From Acidimicrobiaceae bacterium (lineage in GTDB: Bacteria > Actinomycetota > Acidimicrobiia > Acidimicrobiales > RAAP-2), in the NCBI GenBank assembly GCA_003133325.1, contig PKXA01000132.1:1-64000 (forward strand): a stretch of 64,000 bases of DNA, read 5' to 3'. Under the pieces are notes generated by a model. That model ran no database searches. It was not told the DNA's origin and was given only the letters and a program-made list of their open reading frames with translations. Of this stretch, positions 23,629-33,587 are shown one piece after another (the stretch's first letter is position 1; every line of letters starts with the position of its first letter). The position numbers were made by a program, and so were the translations under genes.

Positions 23629-23687
23629 CGCACGCGACGATCTTTCGCCGTGTGCGCTTTCCGACCTCCCAGATGGGAGGTCGTTTT
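23628..23687 (+). terminator. Attenuator: pause hairpin and intrinsic terminator of ilvBNC
   Basis: The first hairpin pairs GCGCAC (23628-23633) with GTGCGC (23652-23657) and starts at the leader stop codon. The second pairs CGACCTCCC (23662-23670) with GGGAGGTCG (23675-23683) around the loop AGAT, followed by TTTT. That is a nine-pair GC-rich stem with U-tract. I could not identify a strong antiterminator pairing by eye. About 95 A/C-rich bases separate it from the ilvB start. Confidence 0.85.
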
Positions 23688-23781
23688 CATTCCCCGAGAC
23701 AAACCCCACAACCGACACAACCCATACAGATAAACCGATTGCGCCGACCATCGCAGATGAGGCAGATAAGGGAGTACCCCG

Positions 23782-25611
23782 ATGGACCCGAGGGAAATGA
23801 CAGGAGCACAAGCGCTGATCAAGAGCCTGGAGATGCAGCGGGTAGAGGTGATGTTCGGCCTCCCCGGTGGTGCCATTCTCCCCGTCTACGACCCGATCAT
23901 CGACTCATCGATCCGTCATATCCTGGTCCGCCACGAGCAGGGCGCCGGCCACATGGCCCAGGGATATGCCCAGGTCACGGGGCGCCCGGGGGTGGCCATC
24001 GTGACCAGCGGCCCCGGCGCCACCAACATCGTCACGCCGTTGGCGGACGCCTACATGGACTCGACGCCGTTGGTGGTGATCACCGGACAGGTGGCGACGT
24101 CGTCGATCGGCTCCGATGCGTTCCAAGAGAGTGACACCACCGGAATCACCATGGGGATCACCAAGCACAACTGGTTGGTGACTGATGCCAACGACATCCC
24201 CCGGGTGGTGGCCGAGGCGTTTCACGTGGCCACCACCGGTCGACCCGGGCCCGTGCTGATCGACATGCCCAAGGACATCGCCCAAGCCACCATGGAGTGG
24301 TACTGGCCTGAGCCGTCCGATCTCGATCTTCCCGGCTACCACCCGGTCACCCGGGGGGACCCCGAGTTGGTGCGCGAGGCTGCCGAGATGATGCTGGCCG
24401 CCGAACGACCGGTCATCTATGCCGGCGGAGGAATTCTGAAGGCACGCGCTTCGGAGGGCCTGCGGGAACTCTCCGAGCGGACAGGTATCCCGGTGGTGAC
24501 CACCCTGATGGCACGAGGCTGCTTCCCCGATTCACACCCACTCTGTCTGGGGATGCCGGGCATGCATGGGAACTACACGGCAGTGACCGCCATGCAGCGT
24601 TCAGACCTGCTGATTGCACTGGGAAGCCGGTTCGATGACCGGGTGACCGGTCGGGTGGATGCTTTCGCCCCCGAGGCGAAGGTCATCCATGTGGATATCG
24701 ATCCGGCCGAGCACCACAAGGTGCGCCGGGCCGACGTCGCCATCGTCGGCGACTGTCGATTGGTCATCGACGAGTTGTTGATGGCGCTCGACAGTCTGGG
24801 TCTCCCTCATTCGGATGCCACCCGGGTCGGCTCGGGCGGCACGCCTTCGGACGCCGCGCCCGGAGCCCCGGCAGTGCCGGGCTCGCCGGCGGCTTCATTT
24901 CCCCGTGACAGGGTCGACCTCTGGCGGGCCAAGCTCGGCGAATGGCAGATCCGGTTCCCCTTGGTCTATGCCCAAACCGATGCACCCGGTGAGCTGAAGC
25001 CCCAGTTCGTCCTCGAAACCTTGCGCGACGCCACGCCTGATGACACCATCGTGGCATCCGGAGTGGGGCAGCATCAGATGTTCGCCTCTCAGTGGTGGAA
25101 GTTCGACTACCCGAATACCTGGATCAACTCGGGTGGTCTGGGCACCATGGGCTTCGCAGTGCCCGCGTCGATCGGGGCGAAGGTGGGACGTCCCGACAAG
25201 ATGGTCTGGGCAGTCGACGGCGATGGTTGTTTTCAGATGACCGCCCAAGAGTTGGTGACCGCCAGTTCCGAACGGATCCCCGTCAAGATCGCCCTCCTCA
25301 ACAATGCCTACCTCGGCATGGTCCGGCAATGGCAGGAGATGTTCTATGAAGAGCGCTACTCCGAGGTCTACCTGTCGCCCGACCTTCCCGACTACGTCGG
25401 ATGGGCCGAGTCGATGGGTTGCATCGGCATCAGGGTCGAGAGTCCCGAAGAGGTCGGCCCTGCCATTGACAAGGCCAACTCCATCGACGATCGCCCGGTG
25501 GTCATCGACTTCCGCACCGACGCTTCGGAGAAGGTGTACCCGATGGTGGCGGCGGGAGCCTCCAACGACGAGATCATCGTCGACCCATCGCTGATGCGAG
25601 GAGACAACTGA
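23782..25611 (+). CDS. ilvB: Acetolactate synthase large (catalytic) subunit
   Basis: 609 residues with the three ThDP-enzyme domains. The N-terminal domain has [15 protein letters not shown] and the catalytic Glu in [13 protein letters not shown]; the FAD-binding middle domain has YAGGGILKA and [11 protein letters not shown]; the C-terminal ThDP domain has the GDG...N motif in [14 protein letters not shown] with [14 protein letters not shown] linker around 340-370 is Ala/Pro/Gly-rich and longer than usual. It joins two pyruvates or pyruvate and 2-oxobutyrate. The start ATG follows AAGGGAG, and ilvN overlaps by one base. Confidence 0.97.
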   Translation: MDPREMTGAQALIKSLEMQRVEVMFGLPGGAILPVYDPIIDSSIRHILVRHEQGAGHMAQGYAQVTGRPGVAIVTSGPGATNIVTPLADAYMDSTPLVVITGQVATSSIGSDAFQESDTTGITMGITKHNWLVTDANDIPRVVAEAFHVATTGRPGPVLIDMPKDIAQATMEWYWPEPSDLDLPGYHPVTRGDPELVREAAEMMLAAERPVIYAGGGILKARASEGLRELSERTGIPVVTTLMARGCFPDSHPLCLGMPGMHGNYTAVTAMQRSDLLIALGSRFDDRVTGRVDAFAPEAKVIHVDIDPAEHHKVRRADVAIVGDCRLVIDELLMALDSLGLPHSDATRVGSGGTPSDAAPGAPAVPGSPAASFPRDRVDLWRAKLGEWQIRFPLVYAQTDAPGELKPQFVLETLRDATPDDTIVASGVGQHQMFASQWWKFDYPNTWINSGGLGTMGFAVPASIGAKVGRPDKMVWAVDGDGCFQMTAQELVTASSERIPVKIALLNNAYLGMVRQWQEMFYEERYSEVYLSPDLPDYVGWAESMGCIGIRVESPEEVGPAIDKANSIDDRPVVIDFRTDASEKVYPMVAAGASNDEIIVDPSLMRGDN

Positions 25612-26180
25612 TGTCGGCCTATGGAATCGACAAGCGCCACCACACCCTGACCGTCCTGGTCGAGAACAAGCCCGGGGTGCTGGCCAGGGTGGCCGGACTC
25701 TTCGCCCGGCGGGGATACAACATCTTCAGTCTTGCCGTGGCTCCGTCCGACGATGCCCGGTTCAGTCGCATCACTATCGTGGTGGACGTCGAGTCGGCCC
25801 CATTGGACCAGATCGTCAAGCAACTCGACAAACTGATCCCGGTGGTCTCCATCACCGAACTGGCCCCATCGGCGGCTCGCGAGCGTGAGTTGCTGCTGGT
25901 CACTGTGGAGGTCTCACCGGAGACCCGGGGCCAGGTAATCCAGCTGGTGGGCGTGTTCGAAGGCAAGATCATCGACGTGGGCCACGACCGGCTCACGGTC
26001 ATGCTGGCCGGGTCACCGACCAAGGTCGATGACTTCGAGGACCTCATCCGGAGCTACGGAATTGTGGAGCTGCAGCGAACTGGTCGGGTGGCATTGCCTA
26101 TGCTCGAGCGGTCCGACGACCGATCCAACCTGAGTGCCAAGGTGCTCGGATTCGCAAATCACACAGAGAAGGCAGGTTGA
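25611..26180 (+). CDS. ilvN: Acetolactate synthase small (regulatory) subunit
   Basis: 189 residues: an N-terminal ACT domain ([36 protein letters not shown]) that binds valine for feedback inhibition, and the C-terminal ALS_ss domain that activates the large subunit ([36 protein letters not shown]). The ATG overlaps the ilvB stop as TGATG, ensuring coupled synthesis in equal amounts. Length is typical of the actinobacterial subunit. Confidence 0.97.
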   Translation: MSAYGIDKRHHTLTVLVENKPGVLARVAGLFARRGYNIFSLAVAPSDDARFSRITIVVDVESAPLDQIVKQLDKLIPVVSITELAPSAARERELLLVTVEVSPETRGQVIQLVGVFEGKIIDVGHDRLTVMLAGSPTKVDDFEDLIRSYGIVELQRTGRVALPMLERSDDRSNLSAKVLGFANHTEKAG

Positions 26181-26185
26181 TCACA

Positions 26186-27211
26186 ATGGCCACGCTGTAC
26201 TACGAAAAGGACGCTGACCCGAGTTTGATCGGTGGCCGCAAAGTGGCGGTCATCGGCTACGGCTCCCAGGGCCACGCTCACGCACTGAACCTGTCCGAAT
26301 CCGGGGTGGACGTTCGCGTCGGGCTCCGGGACAGCTCGTCGTCCAAGCAGAAGGCCCAAGAGGCCGGGCTGCGGGTCCTGTCGGTGGCCGAGGCGTCGGC
26401 CGAGGCCGACGTGATCATGATTCTGTTGCCGGACACCGAGCAGGCCTCGGTGTATGAGGCCGAGATCGCTCCCCACCTGCAGTCGGGTGACGTCATCCTC
26501 TTCGCCCACGGATTCAATATCCGCTTCGGCCTCATCACCCCTCCTGCCGACGTGGACGTGGCCATGGTTGCCCCCAAGGGCCCTGGTCACCTGGTGCGCC
26601 GGACCTACACCGAAGGGGGAGGGGTTCCCTCCCTGGTGGCGGTCTCCGCCGATCCTTCGGGCAAGGCCCACGACCTGGCCCTGTCCTACGCCCACGCCAT
26701 CGGAGCCACCCGGGCCGGAGTGCTCGACACCACCTTCGCCGAAGAGACAGAGACCGACCTGTTCGGGGAGCAGGTCGTGCTGTGCGGAGGCCTCACCGCG
26801 TTGGTGCAGGCCGGATACGAGACGTTGGTAGGCGCCGGGTATCAACCCGAGTCCGCCTACTTCGAGTGTCTTCACGAGCTGAAGCTGATCGTTGACCTGA
26901 TGTACGAACAGGGAATCAGCGGGATGCGTTTCTCCATCTCGGACACCGCCGAGTACGGCGACCTCACCCGCGGCCCCCGGGTCATCAACGAGGCGGTCAG
27001 GGAAGAGATGGGTCGTATCTTGGGAGAGATCCAAGATGGCACCTTCGCCAGGGAATGGGTCGAGGAGAACGCCAACGGACGCCCCAATTACAAGGCGTTG
27101 CGCCAGGCCGGCTTCGACCATCCCATCGAGAAGGTGGGCGCCCAGCTGCGCGACATGATGCCGTTCGTCACGGCGGGGAAGCAGAAGATTCAGGACATCT
27201 CCGGCGGCTGA
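26186..27211 (+). CDS. ilvC: Ketol-acid reductoisomerase
   Basis: 341 residues, class I. The NADPH motif GYGSQG lies at residues 24-29, the knotted C-terminal domain contains the Mg-binding [16 protein letters not shown] and later [17 protein letters not shown]. It converts acetolactate to dihydroxyisovalerate. The ATG at 26186 gives the family N-terminus [17 protein letters not shown]; an in-frame TTG at 26177 is less likely because the AAGGCAGG site lies directly before it. Last gene of the ilvBNC transcript. Confidence 0.97.
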   Translation: MATLYYEKDADPSLIGGRKVAVIGYGSQGHAHALNLSESGVDVRVGLRDSSSSKQKAQEAGLRVLSVAEASAEADVIMILLPDTEQASVYEAEIAPHLQSGDVILFAHGFNIRFGLITPPADVDVAMVAPKGPGHLVRRTYTEGGGVPSLVAVSADPSGKAHDLALSYAHAIGATRAGVLDTTFAEETETDLFGEQVVLCGGLTALVQAGYETLVGAGYQPESAYFECLHELKLIVDLMYEQGISGMRFSISDTAEYGDLTRGPRVINEAVREEMGRILGEIQDGTFAREWVEENANGRPNYKALRQAGFDHPIEKVGAQLRDMMPFVTAGKQKIQDISGG

Positions 27212-27343
27212 TCGGGCGGCACCGCGGGGGTGGCGATGGTCAGAAGATCCCCGCCTGCGATGCGATCACGGCCACCGGTTGGGTGAGCGGTGCCCCGACC
27301 ATCCTCGGTTGCACCGGGAAGTTTGCCGGGTACAGACTGAGGC

Positions 27344-27715
27344 ATGCTCGACCATCTCTCCATCCAGTGTGCCGACGTCGCCACCAGTGCGGCGTTCTAC
27401 GATGCTGTGCTCGCCCCACTCGGCGGCCATCGGCTGATGGACTTCGGTTCGGTCATCGGTTTCGGAGTGGCGCCGATGCCTGCCTTCTGGCTCGGCCCCC
27501 GCACCAGCGGCGAGGGCTTCCGTGAGTGCCACATCGCCTTCTCGGCCGCCGATCGGGCCGCGGTGGATGCATTTCTGGCCGTGGCGAAAGGCGCCGGGGC
27601 GGAAGTGCTGCACGAGGCCCGGGTGTGGCCCGAGTACCACCCCGGCTACTACGGAGCATTTGTCCGCGACCCGGACGGCAACAACGTCGAGGCTGTCTGC
27701 CATACCCCCGAGTAG
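27344..27715 (+). CDS. VOC (glyoxalase/bleomycin-resistance-like) family protein
   Basis: A 123-residue single-module VOC protein: MLDHLSIQCADVATSAAFYD, the second half FRECHIAFSAADRAAVDAFL and the closing GYYGAFVRDPDGNNVEAVCH with the metal-binding Glu. Metal ligands are consistent with His4, a central His in ECHIAF and Glu near the C-terminus. Family members isomerise, cleave or bind small molecules; the substrate here is unknown. It follows ilvC by 130 bp and probably has its own promoter (TACAGA seven bases before the ATG). Confidence 0.85.
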   Translation: MLDHLSIQCADVATSAAFYDAVLAPLGGHRLMDFGSVIGFGVAPMPAFWLGPRTSGEGFRECHIAFSAADRAAVDAFLAVAKGAGAEVLHEARVWPEYHPGYYGAFVRDPDGNNVEAVCHTPE

Positions 27716-27768
27716 GCCGGGACGCACCAAAGCAGGTACCCGTTCGCCAATGCCCCGGCCGAAGCTGC

Positions 27769-28944
27769 TCAATCAGCTGACGCCCCGACCACGTAGTTGA
27801 TGCAGGCGCACAGCGCGGCCACATCGTCGGGATCGATGGCCGGGAACATGGCGACACGGAGTTGGTTGCGCCCGAGCTTGCGGTAGGGCTCGGTGTCGAC
27901 AATTCCGTTGGCCCGCAGCACCGCGGCAACGGTGGCGGCATTGATGGAGTCGGCGAAGTCGATGGTGGCGACCACCCGGCTCCGGTCGACCTCCCGCTGC
28001 ACGAAGGGCGTGGCAAAGTCGGAATTGTCAGCCCAGGCATAGAGGATCTCCGCCGAGCGCTCACACCGACCGGTGGAGAACTTCATGCCACCGTTGTCAT
28101 TGAACCAGCGGGCCTGGTTTTCGAACATGAACAGCGTGGCCAGTGCCGGGGTGTTGTAGGTCTGGTCGAGCTTGGAGTTGTCGAGGGCGATGGTCAGGTC
28201 CAGTGACGCCGGCACCCACCGACCCGAGGCCTTGATGCTGGCGATGCGCTCTTGGGCGGACAGGGACACCAAGGCGGCCCACAGGCCCCCGTCCGACCCG
28301 AAGCACTTTTGCGGGGCGAAGTAGTACACGTCGAACTGCTCGGGGTCGACCGGGAGCCCGGCGGCCGCTGAGGTGCCGTCCACCGCCACCAGACCGCCGC
28401 CCTTGGCTGCCGATCCGGCCCCTGTGGGCCGGGTGATCTCCATCATCACCCCGGTGGAAGTCTCATTGTGGGTGAGGGCGTAGAGGTCGACGTCGTCCCG
28501 CGCGATCGACGTGGGGTGGGTGCCGACATCGGAGGCAATGACCTCGGGATCATCGAGATGGGGGGCGTCGGAGGCGGCGGTGGCGAACTTGGAGGAGAAT
28601 TCGCCGAAGCTGAGGTGCTGGCTCTTCTTCTCGATGAGGCAGAACGTGGCCGCGTCCCAGAAGCAGGTGGTGCCCCCGTTGCCGAGCATGACCTCATACC
28701 CGTCAGGCAGTGAAAACAGGTCTCGGAGGCCTTCCCGAAGGCTGCCGACCACCGACTTGACGGTCTTTTGGCGGTGGCTGGTACCGAGGAAATGGTCGGC
28801 CGCCGCGGCCAGGGCCTCGACGTTCTCGGGTCGCACTTTGGAGGGTCCCGAGCCGAAGCGGCCGTCGGCCGGGAGCAAGTTGGCGGGAATGGTGATCTGG
28901 GGGTTGTCAGAGGAGTCGGTCACATATGGAATCATGGCACTCAT
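27769..28944 (-). CDS. serC: Phosphoserine aminotransferase
   Basis: 391 residues of the actinobacterial SerC type: [52 protein letters not shown], and the PLP lysine in [14 protein letters not shown]. It transfers amino nitrogen from glutamate to 3-phosphohydroxypyruvate in serine synthesis, upstream in pathway from the serA product. Two Met codons (28944 and 28935) could start it; the first overlaps the start of the divergent aminotransferase. A G-rich GCGGGTGAGCC precedes the ATG. Confidence 0.94.
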   Translation of the reverse strand: MSAMIPYVTDSSDNPQITIPANLLPADGRFGSGPSKVRPENVEALAAAADHFLGTSHRQKTVKSVVGSLREGLRDLFSLPDGYEVMLGNGGTTCFWDAATFCLIEKKSQHLSFGEFSSKFATAASDAPHLDDPEVIASDVGTHPTSIARDDVDLYALTHNETSTGVMMEITRPTGAGSAAKGGGLVAVDGTSAAAGLPVDPEQFDVYYFAPQKCFGSDGGLWAALVSLSAQERIASIKASGRWVPASLDLTIALDNSKLDQTYNTPALATLFMFENQARWFNDNGGMKFSTGRCERSAEILYAWADNSDFATPFVQREVDRSRVVATIDFADSINAATVAAVLRANGIVDTEPYRKLGRNQLRVAMFPAIDPDDVAALCACINYVVGASAD

Positions 28945-30157
28945 GGCTCACCCGCCCGAAAACCGTGTCTCGGCGCGTGTCGCCGCCGTCTCGCCGTCGG
29001 CCACCCTGGCGGTCGATGCCAAGGCCAAAGCCCTGCAGGCAAAGGGGGAGAATGTTATCGGCTTCGGGGCCGGTGAGCCTGATTTCCCCACCCCTGACCA
29101 CATAGTGGCCGCGGCCGAGGTCGCCTGCCGCGATCCCAAGTCCCACAAGTACTCGCCCACCGCCGGCCTGCCCGCGCTGCGGGACGCCCTGGTGGCGAAG
29201 ACCCGGCGCGATTCAGGGCTGGAGGTCACCGCCTCGCAGGTTCTGGTTACCAATGGTGGCAAACATGCCATCGCCAACGCCTTTGCCGTCCTGTGCGATC
29301 CGGGCGACGAGGTGCTGGTGCTGGCGCCGTACTGGACGACCTACCCCGAGTCCATCGCCTTGGCCGGTGGCGTCCCCGTGGTCATCTCCACCGATGAGTC
29401 ATCGGCATTCCGGGTTTCCGTGGATCAGCTGGAAGCCGCCTACACCGACCGGACCAAGGTGCTGGTCTTCGTGTCCCCCTCCAACCCGACAGGGGCGGTC
29501 TATCCGCGCTCGGAGATCGAAGCCATCGGCCGCTGGGCGGTGGATCATGGCGTGTGGGTCATCACCGACGAGATCTATGAACATCTGGTCTATGGGGACG
29601 CCGAGCACTACTCGATGCCGGTGGTCGTCCCCGAGCTGGCCGATACCTGCATTGTGGTCAATGGGGTGGCCAAGACCTACGCCATGACGGGTTGGCGGGT
29701 CGGGTGGCTGATCGGCCCCACCGACATCGTCGCCGCCGCTACCAACCTCCAGTCTCACCAAACCTCCAATGTGGCCAACGTCAGCCAACGGGCGGCGCTG
29801 GCCGCGGTGTCGGGTGACCTGTCGGCGGTGGCGGAGATGCGATCGGCCTTCGACCGCCGCCGCCAAACCATTCACCGGATGCTCAACGAGATCGACGGGG
29901 TCACCTGCATCGAGCCTGACGGAGCGTTCTATGCTTTCCCGTCGGTGCAGGGGCTCTATGGCCGCGAAATCCGCGGCCGGAAGATCACATCGAGTGCCGA
30001 GTTGGCCGAGGTGGCCATCGACGACGCCAGGGTGGCGGTGGTGCCCGGCGAGGCGTTCGGAGCGCCCGGGTACTTTCGGATGTCCTACGCGTTGGGTGAC
30101 GACGACATTGTCGAGGGTGTCAATCGATTGGCCGAACTCTTCAGCGACGCCGGCTAG
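28943..30157 (+). CDS. Aspartate aminotransferase family enzyme (class I/II)
   Basis: About 404 residues of fold-type I aminotransferase: [35 protein letters not shown], the [15 protein letters not shown] motif, [25 protein letters not shown], and the PLP Lys in [16 protein letters not shown]. It fits aspartate aminotransferases of the AspC Ib type, giving oxaloacetate/aspartate exchange. The start is either the ATG at 28943 or at 28934; both overlap the start region of serC on the other strand. It lies 55 bp before serA. Confidence 0.92.
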   Translation: MAHPPENRVSARVAAVSPSATLAVDAKAKALQAKGENVIGFGAGEPDFPTPDHIVAAAEVACRDPKSHKYSPTAGLPALRDALVAKTRRDSGLEVTASQVLVTNGGKHAIANAFAVLCDPGDEVLVLAPYWTTYPESIALAGGVPVVISTDESSAFRVSVDQLEAAYTDRTKVLVFVSPSNPTGAVYPRSEIEAIGRWAVDHGVWVITDEIYEHLVYGDAEHYSMPVVVPELADTCIVVNGVAKTYAMTGWRVGWLIGPTDIVAAATNLQSHQTSNVANVSQRAALAAVSGDLSAVAEMRSAFDRRRQTIHRMLNEIDGVTCIEPDGAFYAFPSVQGLYGREIRGRKITSSAELAEVAIDDARVAVVPGEAFGAPGYFRMSYALGDDDIVEGVNRLAELFSDAG

Positions 30158-30212
30158 CGCGGCTTTCACATGACCATCGAGATCTGTTCGATCTCACAGA
30201 GGAAGGATCACC

Positions 30213-31778
30213 ATGGGTAGGGTGCTCGTCACCGAAAAATTGGCTCAAACCGGGCTCGACCTGATGGCCATGGCCGGGCATGATGTCGACGTCCAGTTGG
30301 GACTGTCCCCCGACGATCTGCTGGGCGCCATCGTGGGGGCTCAGGCGCTGGTGATTCGGTCGGCCACCACGGTGACCGCCGATGTGCTGGCGGCCGGGAC
30401 CGACCTGGTGGTGGTGGGAAGGGCCGGCATCGGCCTCGACAACGTCGACGTGCCGGCGGCCACAGAACGCGGGGTCATGGTGGTCAACGCCCCACAGTCC
30501 AACATCCTGTCGGCGGCAGAACAGGCCATGGCGCTGTTGTTGGCGCAGGCCCGGAACATCCCCCAGGCCCACGCCGCCCTGGTGGCGGGGAAGTGGGAGC
30601 GATCCAAGTGGGAAGGCGTGGAGCTCTATGGCAAAACCCTCGGTGTCATCGGGCTGGGCCGGGTCGGTGCCCTGGTGGCTCAGCGGGCGCTGGCGTTCGG
30701 CATGCGTCTGGTGGCCTACGACCCGTTCGTATCGGTGGATCGGGCCAAGCACATGGGTGTCGAGCTCATGGGCATCGAGGAACTGATGGGCGAGTCGGAT
30801 TTCGTCTCCGTCCACCTGCCGAAGAATGCCGAGACCCTGGGGCTCATCGGTAAGGACCTGTTGGCCAAGTCCAAGCCGGGCCTTCGCATCATCAACACTG
30901 CCCGTGGTGGCATTGTCGACGAAGACGCCCTGGCCGAGGCCATCCGCTCGGGCCAGGTGCAGGGTGCGGGGCTCGACGTCTTCGCCAAGGAGCCGACCAC
31001 CGAGTCACCGCTCTTCGAGCTCCCCTCGGTCATCGTGTCCCCCCACCTCGGGGCATCGACAGCCGAGGCCCAGGACAAAGCCGGAGTCACCATCGCCGAG
31101 CAGGTCATCCTGGCCCTGGCCGGCGACTTCGTCCCGTTCGCGGTCAACGTGTCGGCCGGAGATGTCTCCGAGACAGTGCGGCCGTTCATGGGGCTCGCCG
31201 AGCAACTGGGCCGCATCTTCTCGTGCCTGAACGACGGACTTCCCGACACGCTCGAGATCGAATACCAGGGCGGTCTCGCCGGCTCGGGCACCGGCATTCT
31301 CACCCTGTCGGTGTTGAAGGGAGTGTTCGCGGCCGCCACCACCGAACCGGTGTCCTATGTCAATGCACCCCAGTTGGCGGCCGAGCGTGGCCTCGAGGTA
31401 CGGGAGACCTCCACCATCACCGCTCACGATTACGTGAACCTGATCACCCTCCGCTGCGGTGATCACTCGGTGGCCGGCACCCTCACCGGGCCTCGTACCG
31501 AGCCCCGGCTGGTGATGGTGGACGACCACACGGTGGAGGTGCCACCGGCGCCCCACATGCTGGTGGTCCGAAACGATGATCGGGCCGGCATGATCGGCGT
31601 GGTGGGGACCATCCTCGGCGAGGCCGGGGTTTCCATTTCGTCGATGGGCGTGGGCCCGTCGGCAACCGGCAACACCGCGCTGATGGTGCTGTCCACCGAT
31701 CGGTTGGTTCCCGATGGGGCACTGGAGCTGCTGCGGGGATCTGCCGGGATCAGCGACGTCCACACCGTCCAGTCCTGA
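30213..31778 (+). CDS. serA: D-3-phosphoglycerate dehydrogenase
   Basis: 521 residues, the long actinobacterial form. NAD-binding motif GLGRVG at 147-152, substrate-binding VGRAGIGLDNVDV at 68-80 and the catalytic His in VVSPHLGAST after about 270. From about 310 the intervening (ASB) domain and from 450 an ACT domain (MLVVRNDDRAGMIGVVGT) that binds serine for feedback inhibition. It opens the serine pathway completed by serC. The ribosome binding site GAGGAAGG precedes the ATG. A small hairpin GAGATC...GATCTC lies at 30179-30195 before it. Confidence 0.97.
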   Translation: MGRVLVTEKLAQTGLDLMAMAGHDVDVQLGLSPDDLLGAIVGAQALVIRSATTVTADVLAAGTDLVVVGRAGIGLDNVDVPAATERGVMVVNAPQSNILSAAEQAMALLLAQARNIPQAHAALVAGKWERSKWEGVELYGKTLGVIGLGRVGALVAQRALAFGMRLVAYDPFVSVDRAKHMGVELMGIEELMGESDFVSVHLPKNAETLGLIGKDLLAKSKPGLRIINTARGGIVDEDALAEAIRSGQVQGAGLDVFAKEPTTESPLFELPSVIVSPHLGASTAEAQDKAGVTIAEQVILALAGDFVPFAVNVSAGDVSETVRPFMGLAEQLGRIFSCLNDGLPDTLEIEYQGGLAGSGTGILTLSVLKGVFAAATTEPVSYVNAPQLAAERGLEVRETSTITAHDYVNLITLRCGDHSVAGTLTGPRTEPRLVMVDDHTVEVPPAPHMLVVRNDDRAGMIGVVGTILGEAGVSISSMGVGPSATGNTALMVLSTDRLVPDGALELLRGSAGISDVHTVQS

Positions 31779-31826
31779 CGGTCCGGCAGGCATCGATCGG
31801 CAGGGCGCAGCACCCAGGGAGGTCAA

Positions 31827-32162
31827 TTGATTCCGCATCTGAGCGAATCCCAGGTGGTCACCGTCTTCCGCTCCCGGTTGCGGGCCGACGCCGACCCGGC
31901 GTTCGGCGAGTTGGCCGAGGAGATGGAGACGGCCGCACGGCACGTCCCGGGTTTCGTCGACTTCAAGACGTTCACGGCTGACGACGGAGAACGGGTGTCA
32001 TTGGTGACCTTCGCGTCGAGCGAGGCCCACCGCACCTGGTGGGACGACCCGCGCCACCGCCAGGCGCAGCGGGGGGGTCGGGAGGAGTTCTACCAGGAGT
32101 ACTCGATTCAGGTTTCGAATTGTGTGCACGTCCGCCAATGGGAATCGTCAGGCGACGGCTGA
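31827..32162 (+). CDS. Antibiotic biosynthesis monooxygenase (ABM) domain protein
   Basis: 111 residues starting with TTG, chosen because the ribosome binding site CAGGGAGG lies five bases before it. The ABM ferredoxin-like barrel is seen in VVTVFRSRLRADADPAFGEL, METAARHVPGFVDFKTFTAD, GERVSLVTFASSEAHRTWW and the C-terminal EYSIQVSNCVHVRQW. ABM-domain proteins are small monooxygenases or stress-related. The function here is not predictable; it follows serA closely and may be cotranscribed. Confidence 0.75.
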   Translation: MIPHLSESQVVTVFRSRLRADADPAFGELAEEMETAARHVPGFVDFKTFTADDGERVSLVTFASSEAHRTWWDDPRHRQAQRGGREEFYQEYSIQVSNCVHVRQWESSGDG

Positions 32163-32188
32163 GGTGAGTTTCACCCCGGGGGGTCGGC

Positions 32189-32368
32189 TCAGTCCTTGCG
32201 ATCCGGGTTGACCGGTACCGGCGGCCAGGTATCCCCACCGATGGTGGGTATCGACCCCTCGGCCCGACCCGCATCGGCGGACCTCGATCCGAGGACACGG
32301 GCCAACGCGGTGGCCACACCGGCGACCAAGGTGAGCCTGATTGACCATTTCAGCAGCGTCTTGAACAT
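32189..32368 (-). CDS. Small membrane-anchored hypothetical protein
   Basis: A 59-residue protein starting MFKTLLKWSIRLTLVAGVAT, a single membrane anchor, followed by RVLGSRSADAGRA and a proline-rich C-terminus IGGDTWPPVPVNPDRKD that would face one side of the membrane. I choose the ATG at 32368 because a TACTGT box ends six bases before it; a GTG at 32374 would lack that spacing. Similar short proteins with this WPPVP tail occur in actinobacteria (recall, not searched). Function unknown. Confidence 0.6.
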   Translation of the reverse strand: MFKTLLKWSIRLTLVAGVATALARVLGSRSADAGRAEGSIPTIGGDTWPPVPVNPDRKD

Positions 32369-32374
32369 CCGCAC

Positions 32375-32380
32375 ACAGTA
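32375..32380 (-). promoter_or_regulatory. -10 box of the small membrane protein gene
   Basis: On the minus strand TACTGT, six bases, ATG at 32368. The divergent membrane protein gene has its own -10 box 36 bp to the right. Confidence 0.5.
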
Positions 32381-32415
32381 GGTGGGAGTCTCCGGGTCGG
32401 ATCACCGGCAACGCC

Positions 32416-32421
32416 TACCCT
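32416..32421 (+). promoter_or_regulatory. -10 box of the four-helix membrane protein gene
   Basis: TACCCT, six bases, then ATG at 32428. Confidence 0.5.
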
Positions 32422-32427
32422 GGCGGG

Positions 32428-32874
32428 ATGGAACCCATCCCATCGGTCGGCGAACCTATCCACCGCCGGGTCTCGGTCGTGCTGTTGGCGGTAGCCATCG
32501 TCACCGTCCTGTACTGGGTGGCGTGGTTCGCCCATCGCTCGCTGGTCGCCTCCGAGAACTCCGCGGCGTACTACCAGTTCGAGAACGCCTTTCCGTTGGC
32601 CGACGGTTGGCTGGTCCTCTGTCTGGTCGGCGCCGCCCTGACCCTGCCGTCGCGTCGCCCCACAGCATTGTTCTGGTTGTTGGCCGGAGGAGGAGCGGGC
32701 CTGTACCTGTTTGCCATGGACACGCTGTACGACATCGAGCATGGAATTTGGGGCAAGGGCGCAAATGGTCTGATCGAGTTGGGCATCAATATCGTCACCG
32801 TGGGACTGTCACTGGCCATCCTGCGGTGGACCTGGCGCCGGCGGGAGGAACTGCTGCACCCGTCCGAGGGTTAG
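32428..32874 (+). CDS. Hypothetical four-helix membrane protein
   Basis: 148 residues with four likely membrane segments: VVLLAVAIVTVLYWVAWFAH, ADGWLVLCLVGAALTLP, ALFWLLAGGGAGLYLFAMD and LIELGINIVTVGLSLAILRW. The conserved-looking MDTLYDIEHGIW follows the third segment. The C-terminus is short and charged. I do not recognise a named family. It is divergent from the small anchored protein, with both promoters in a 60-bp gap. Confidence 0.6.
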   Translation: MEPIPSVGEPIHRRVSVVLLAVAIVTVLYWVAWFAHRSLVASENSAAYYQFENAFPLADGWLVLCLVGAALTLPSRRPTALFWLLAGGGAGLYLFAMDTLYDIEHGIWGKGANGLIELGINIVTVGLSLAILRWTWRRREELLHPSEG

Positions 32875-32993
32875 CGGGCAGCTGACGGCCAAGGAAGCCA
32901 CCACCGATTCGACCAGCCCCACCCATGACCAGGCGCTCGGAGCACCGGCGTGGATCGGCACCCCACGTGGATCAGTTCAGCGGGTGGGCCAAC

Positions 32994-33587
32994 TCAGCGG
33001 GTGACCGGAAGCCAGGCGGGGCGACGTGACTCATACGAGCCGATCTCGTCCACGTATCTGAGGGTGATCCCGATGTCGTCCCAACCGTTCACGAGTCTCT
33101 CCCGGGTGAACTCGTCGAGCGGAAAGGTGGTCTCGATTCCGGCGGCCGGCGCCCCAACGGTTCCCGCGGCAACATCGACGGTGATCTCGAGGGACGGATC
33201 GGCGATGATGGCGTCGAGCAACTCCCGCCCCACCCGAGCGTCCACCTGCACCGGCACCAGACCCACTTTGGTGCAGTTGTTGCGGAAGATGTCGGCAAAT
33301 TGCGGGGAGATCACCGCTTGAAACCCATAGTCCTGGAGCGCCCACACCGCGTGCTCTCGGGACGATCCGGTCCCGAAATTGGGCCCGGCAACCAACACCG
33401 TCGCTCCCGCGTACTCCTCGTTATTCAGGACAAAGCTGCGATCGTCTCGCCACTCGGCGAAGAGCCCGGCCCCGAATCCGGTCCGTTCCACCCGCTTCAG
33501 CCAGTCGGACGGGATGATCTGGTCGGTGTCGACGTCGGACCGGTCGAGCGGAACAGCCCGCCCGGTGACCACGGTAACTGCCTGCAT
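32994..33587 (-). CDS. leuD: 3-isopropylmalate dehydratase small subunit
   Basis: 197 residues: [20 protein letters not shown] with TDQIIPSDWLKR, the GPNFGTGSSREHAVWALQDY signature, and DIFRNNCTKVGLVPVQVD. It forms the swivelling domain of isopropylmalate isomerase with LeuC in leucine synthesis. Its ATG overlaps the leuC stop (ATGA). Although the frame stays open far upstream, the ATG at 33587 gives the family start. Confidence 0.96.
   Translation of the reverse strand: MQAVTVVTGRAVPLDRSDVDTDQIIPSDWLKRVERTGFGAGLFAEWRDDRSFVLNNEEYAGATVLVAGPNFGTGSSREHAVWALQDYGFQAVISPQFADIFRNNCTKVGLVPVQVDARVGRELLDAIIADPSLEITVDVAAGTVGAPAAGIETTFPLDEFTRERLVNGWDDIGITLRYVDEIGSYESRRPAWLPVTR

Noticed and set aside
23344-23781. 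T-box or other riboswitch before ilvB
   Set aside because: No T-box core sequence or specifier stem; the leader peptide and terminator explain the region.
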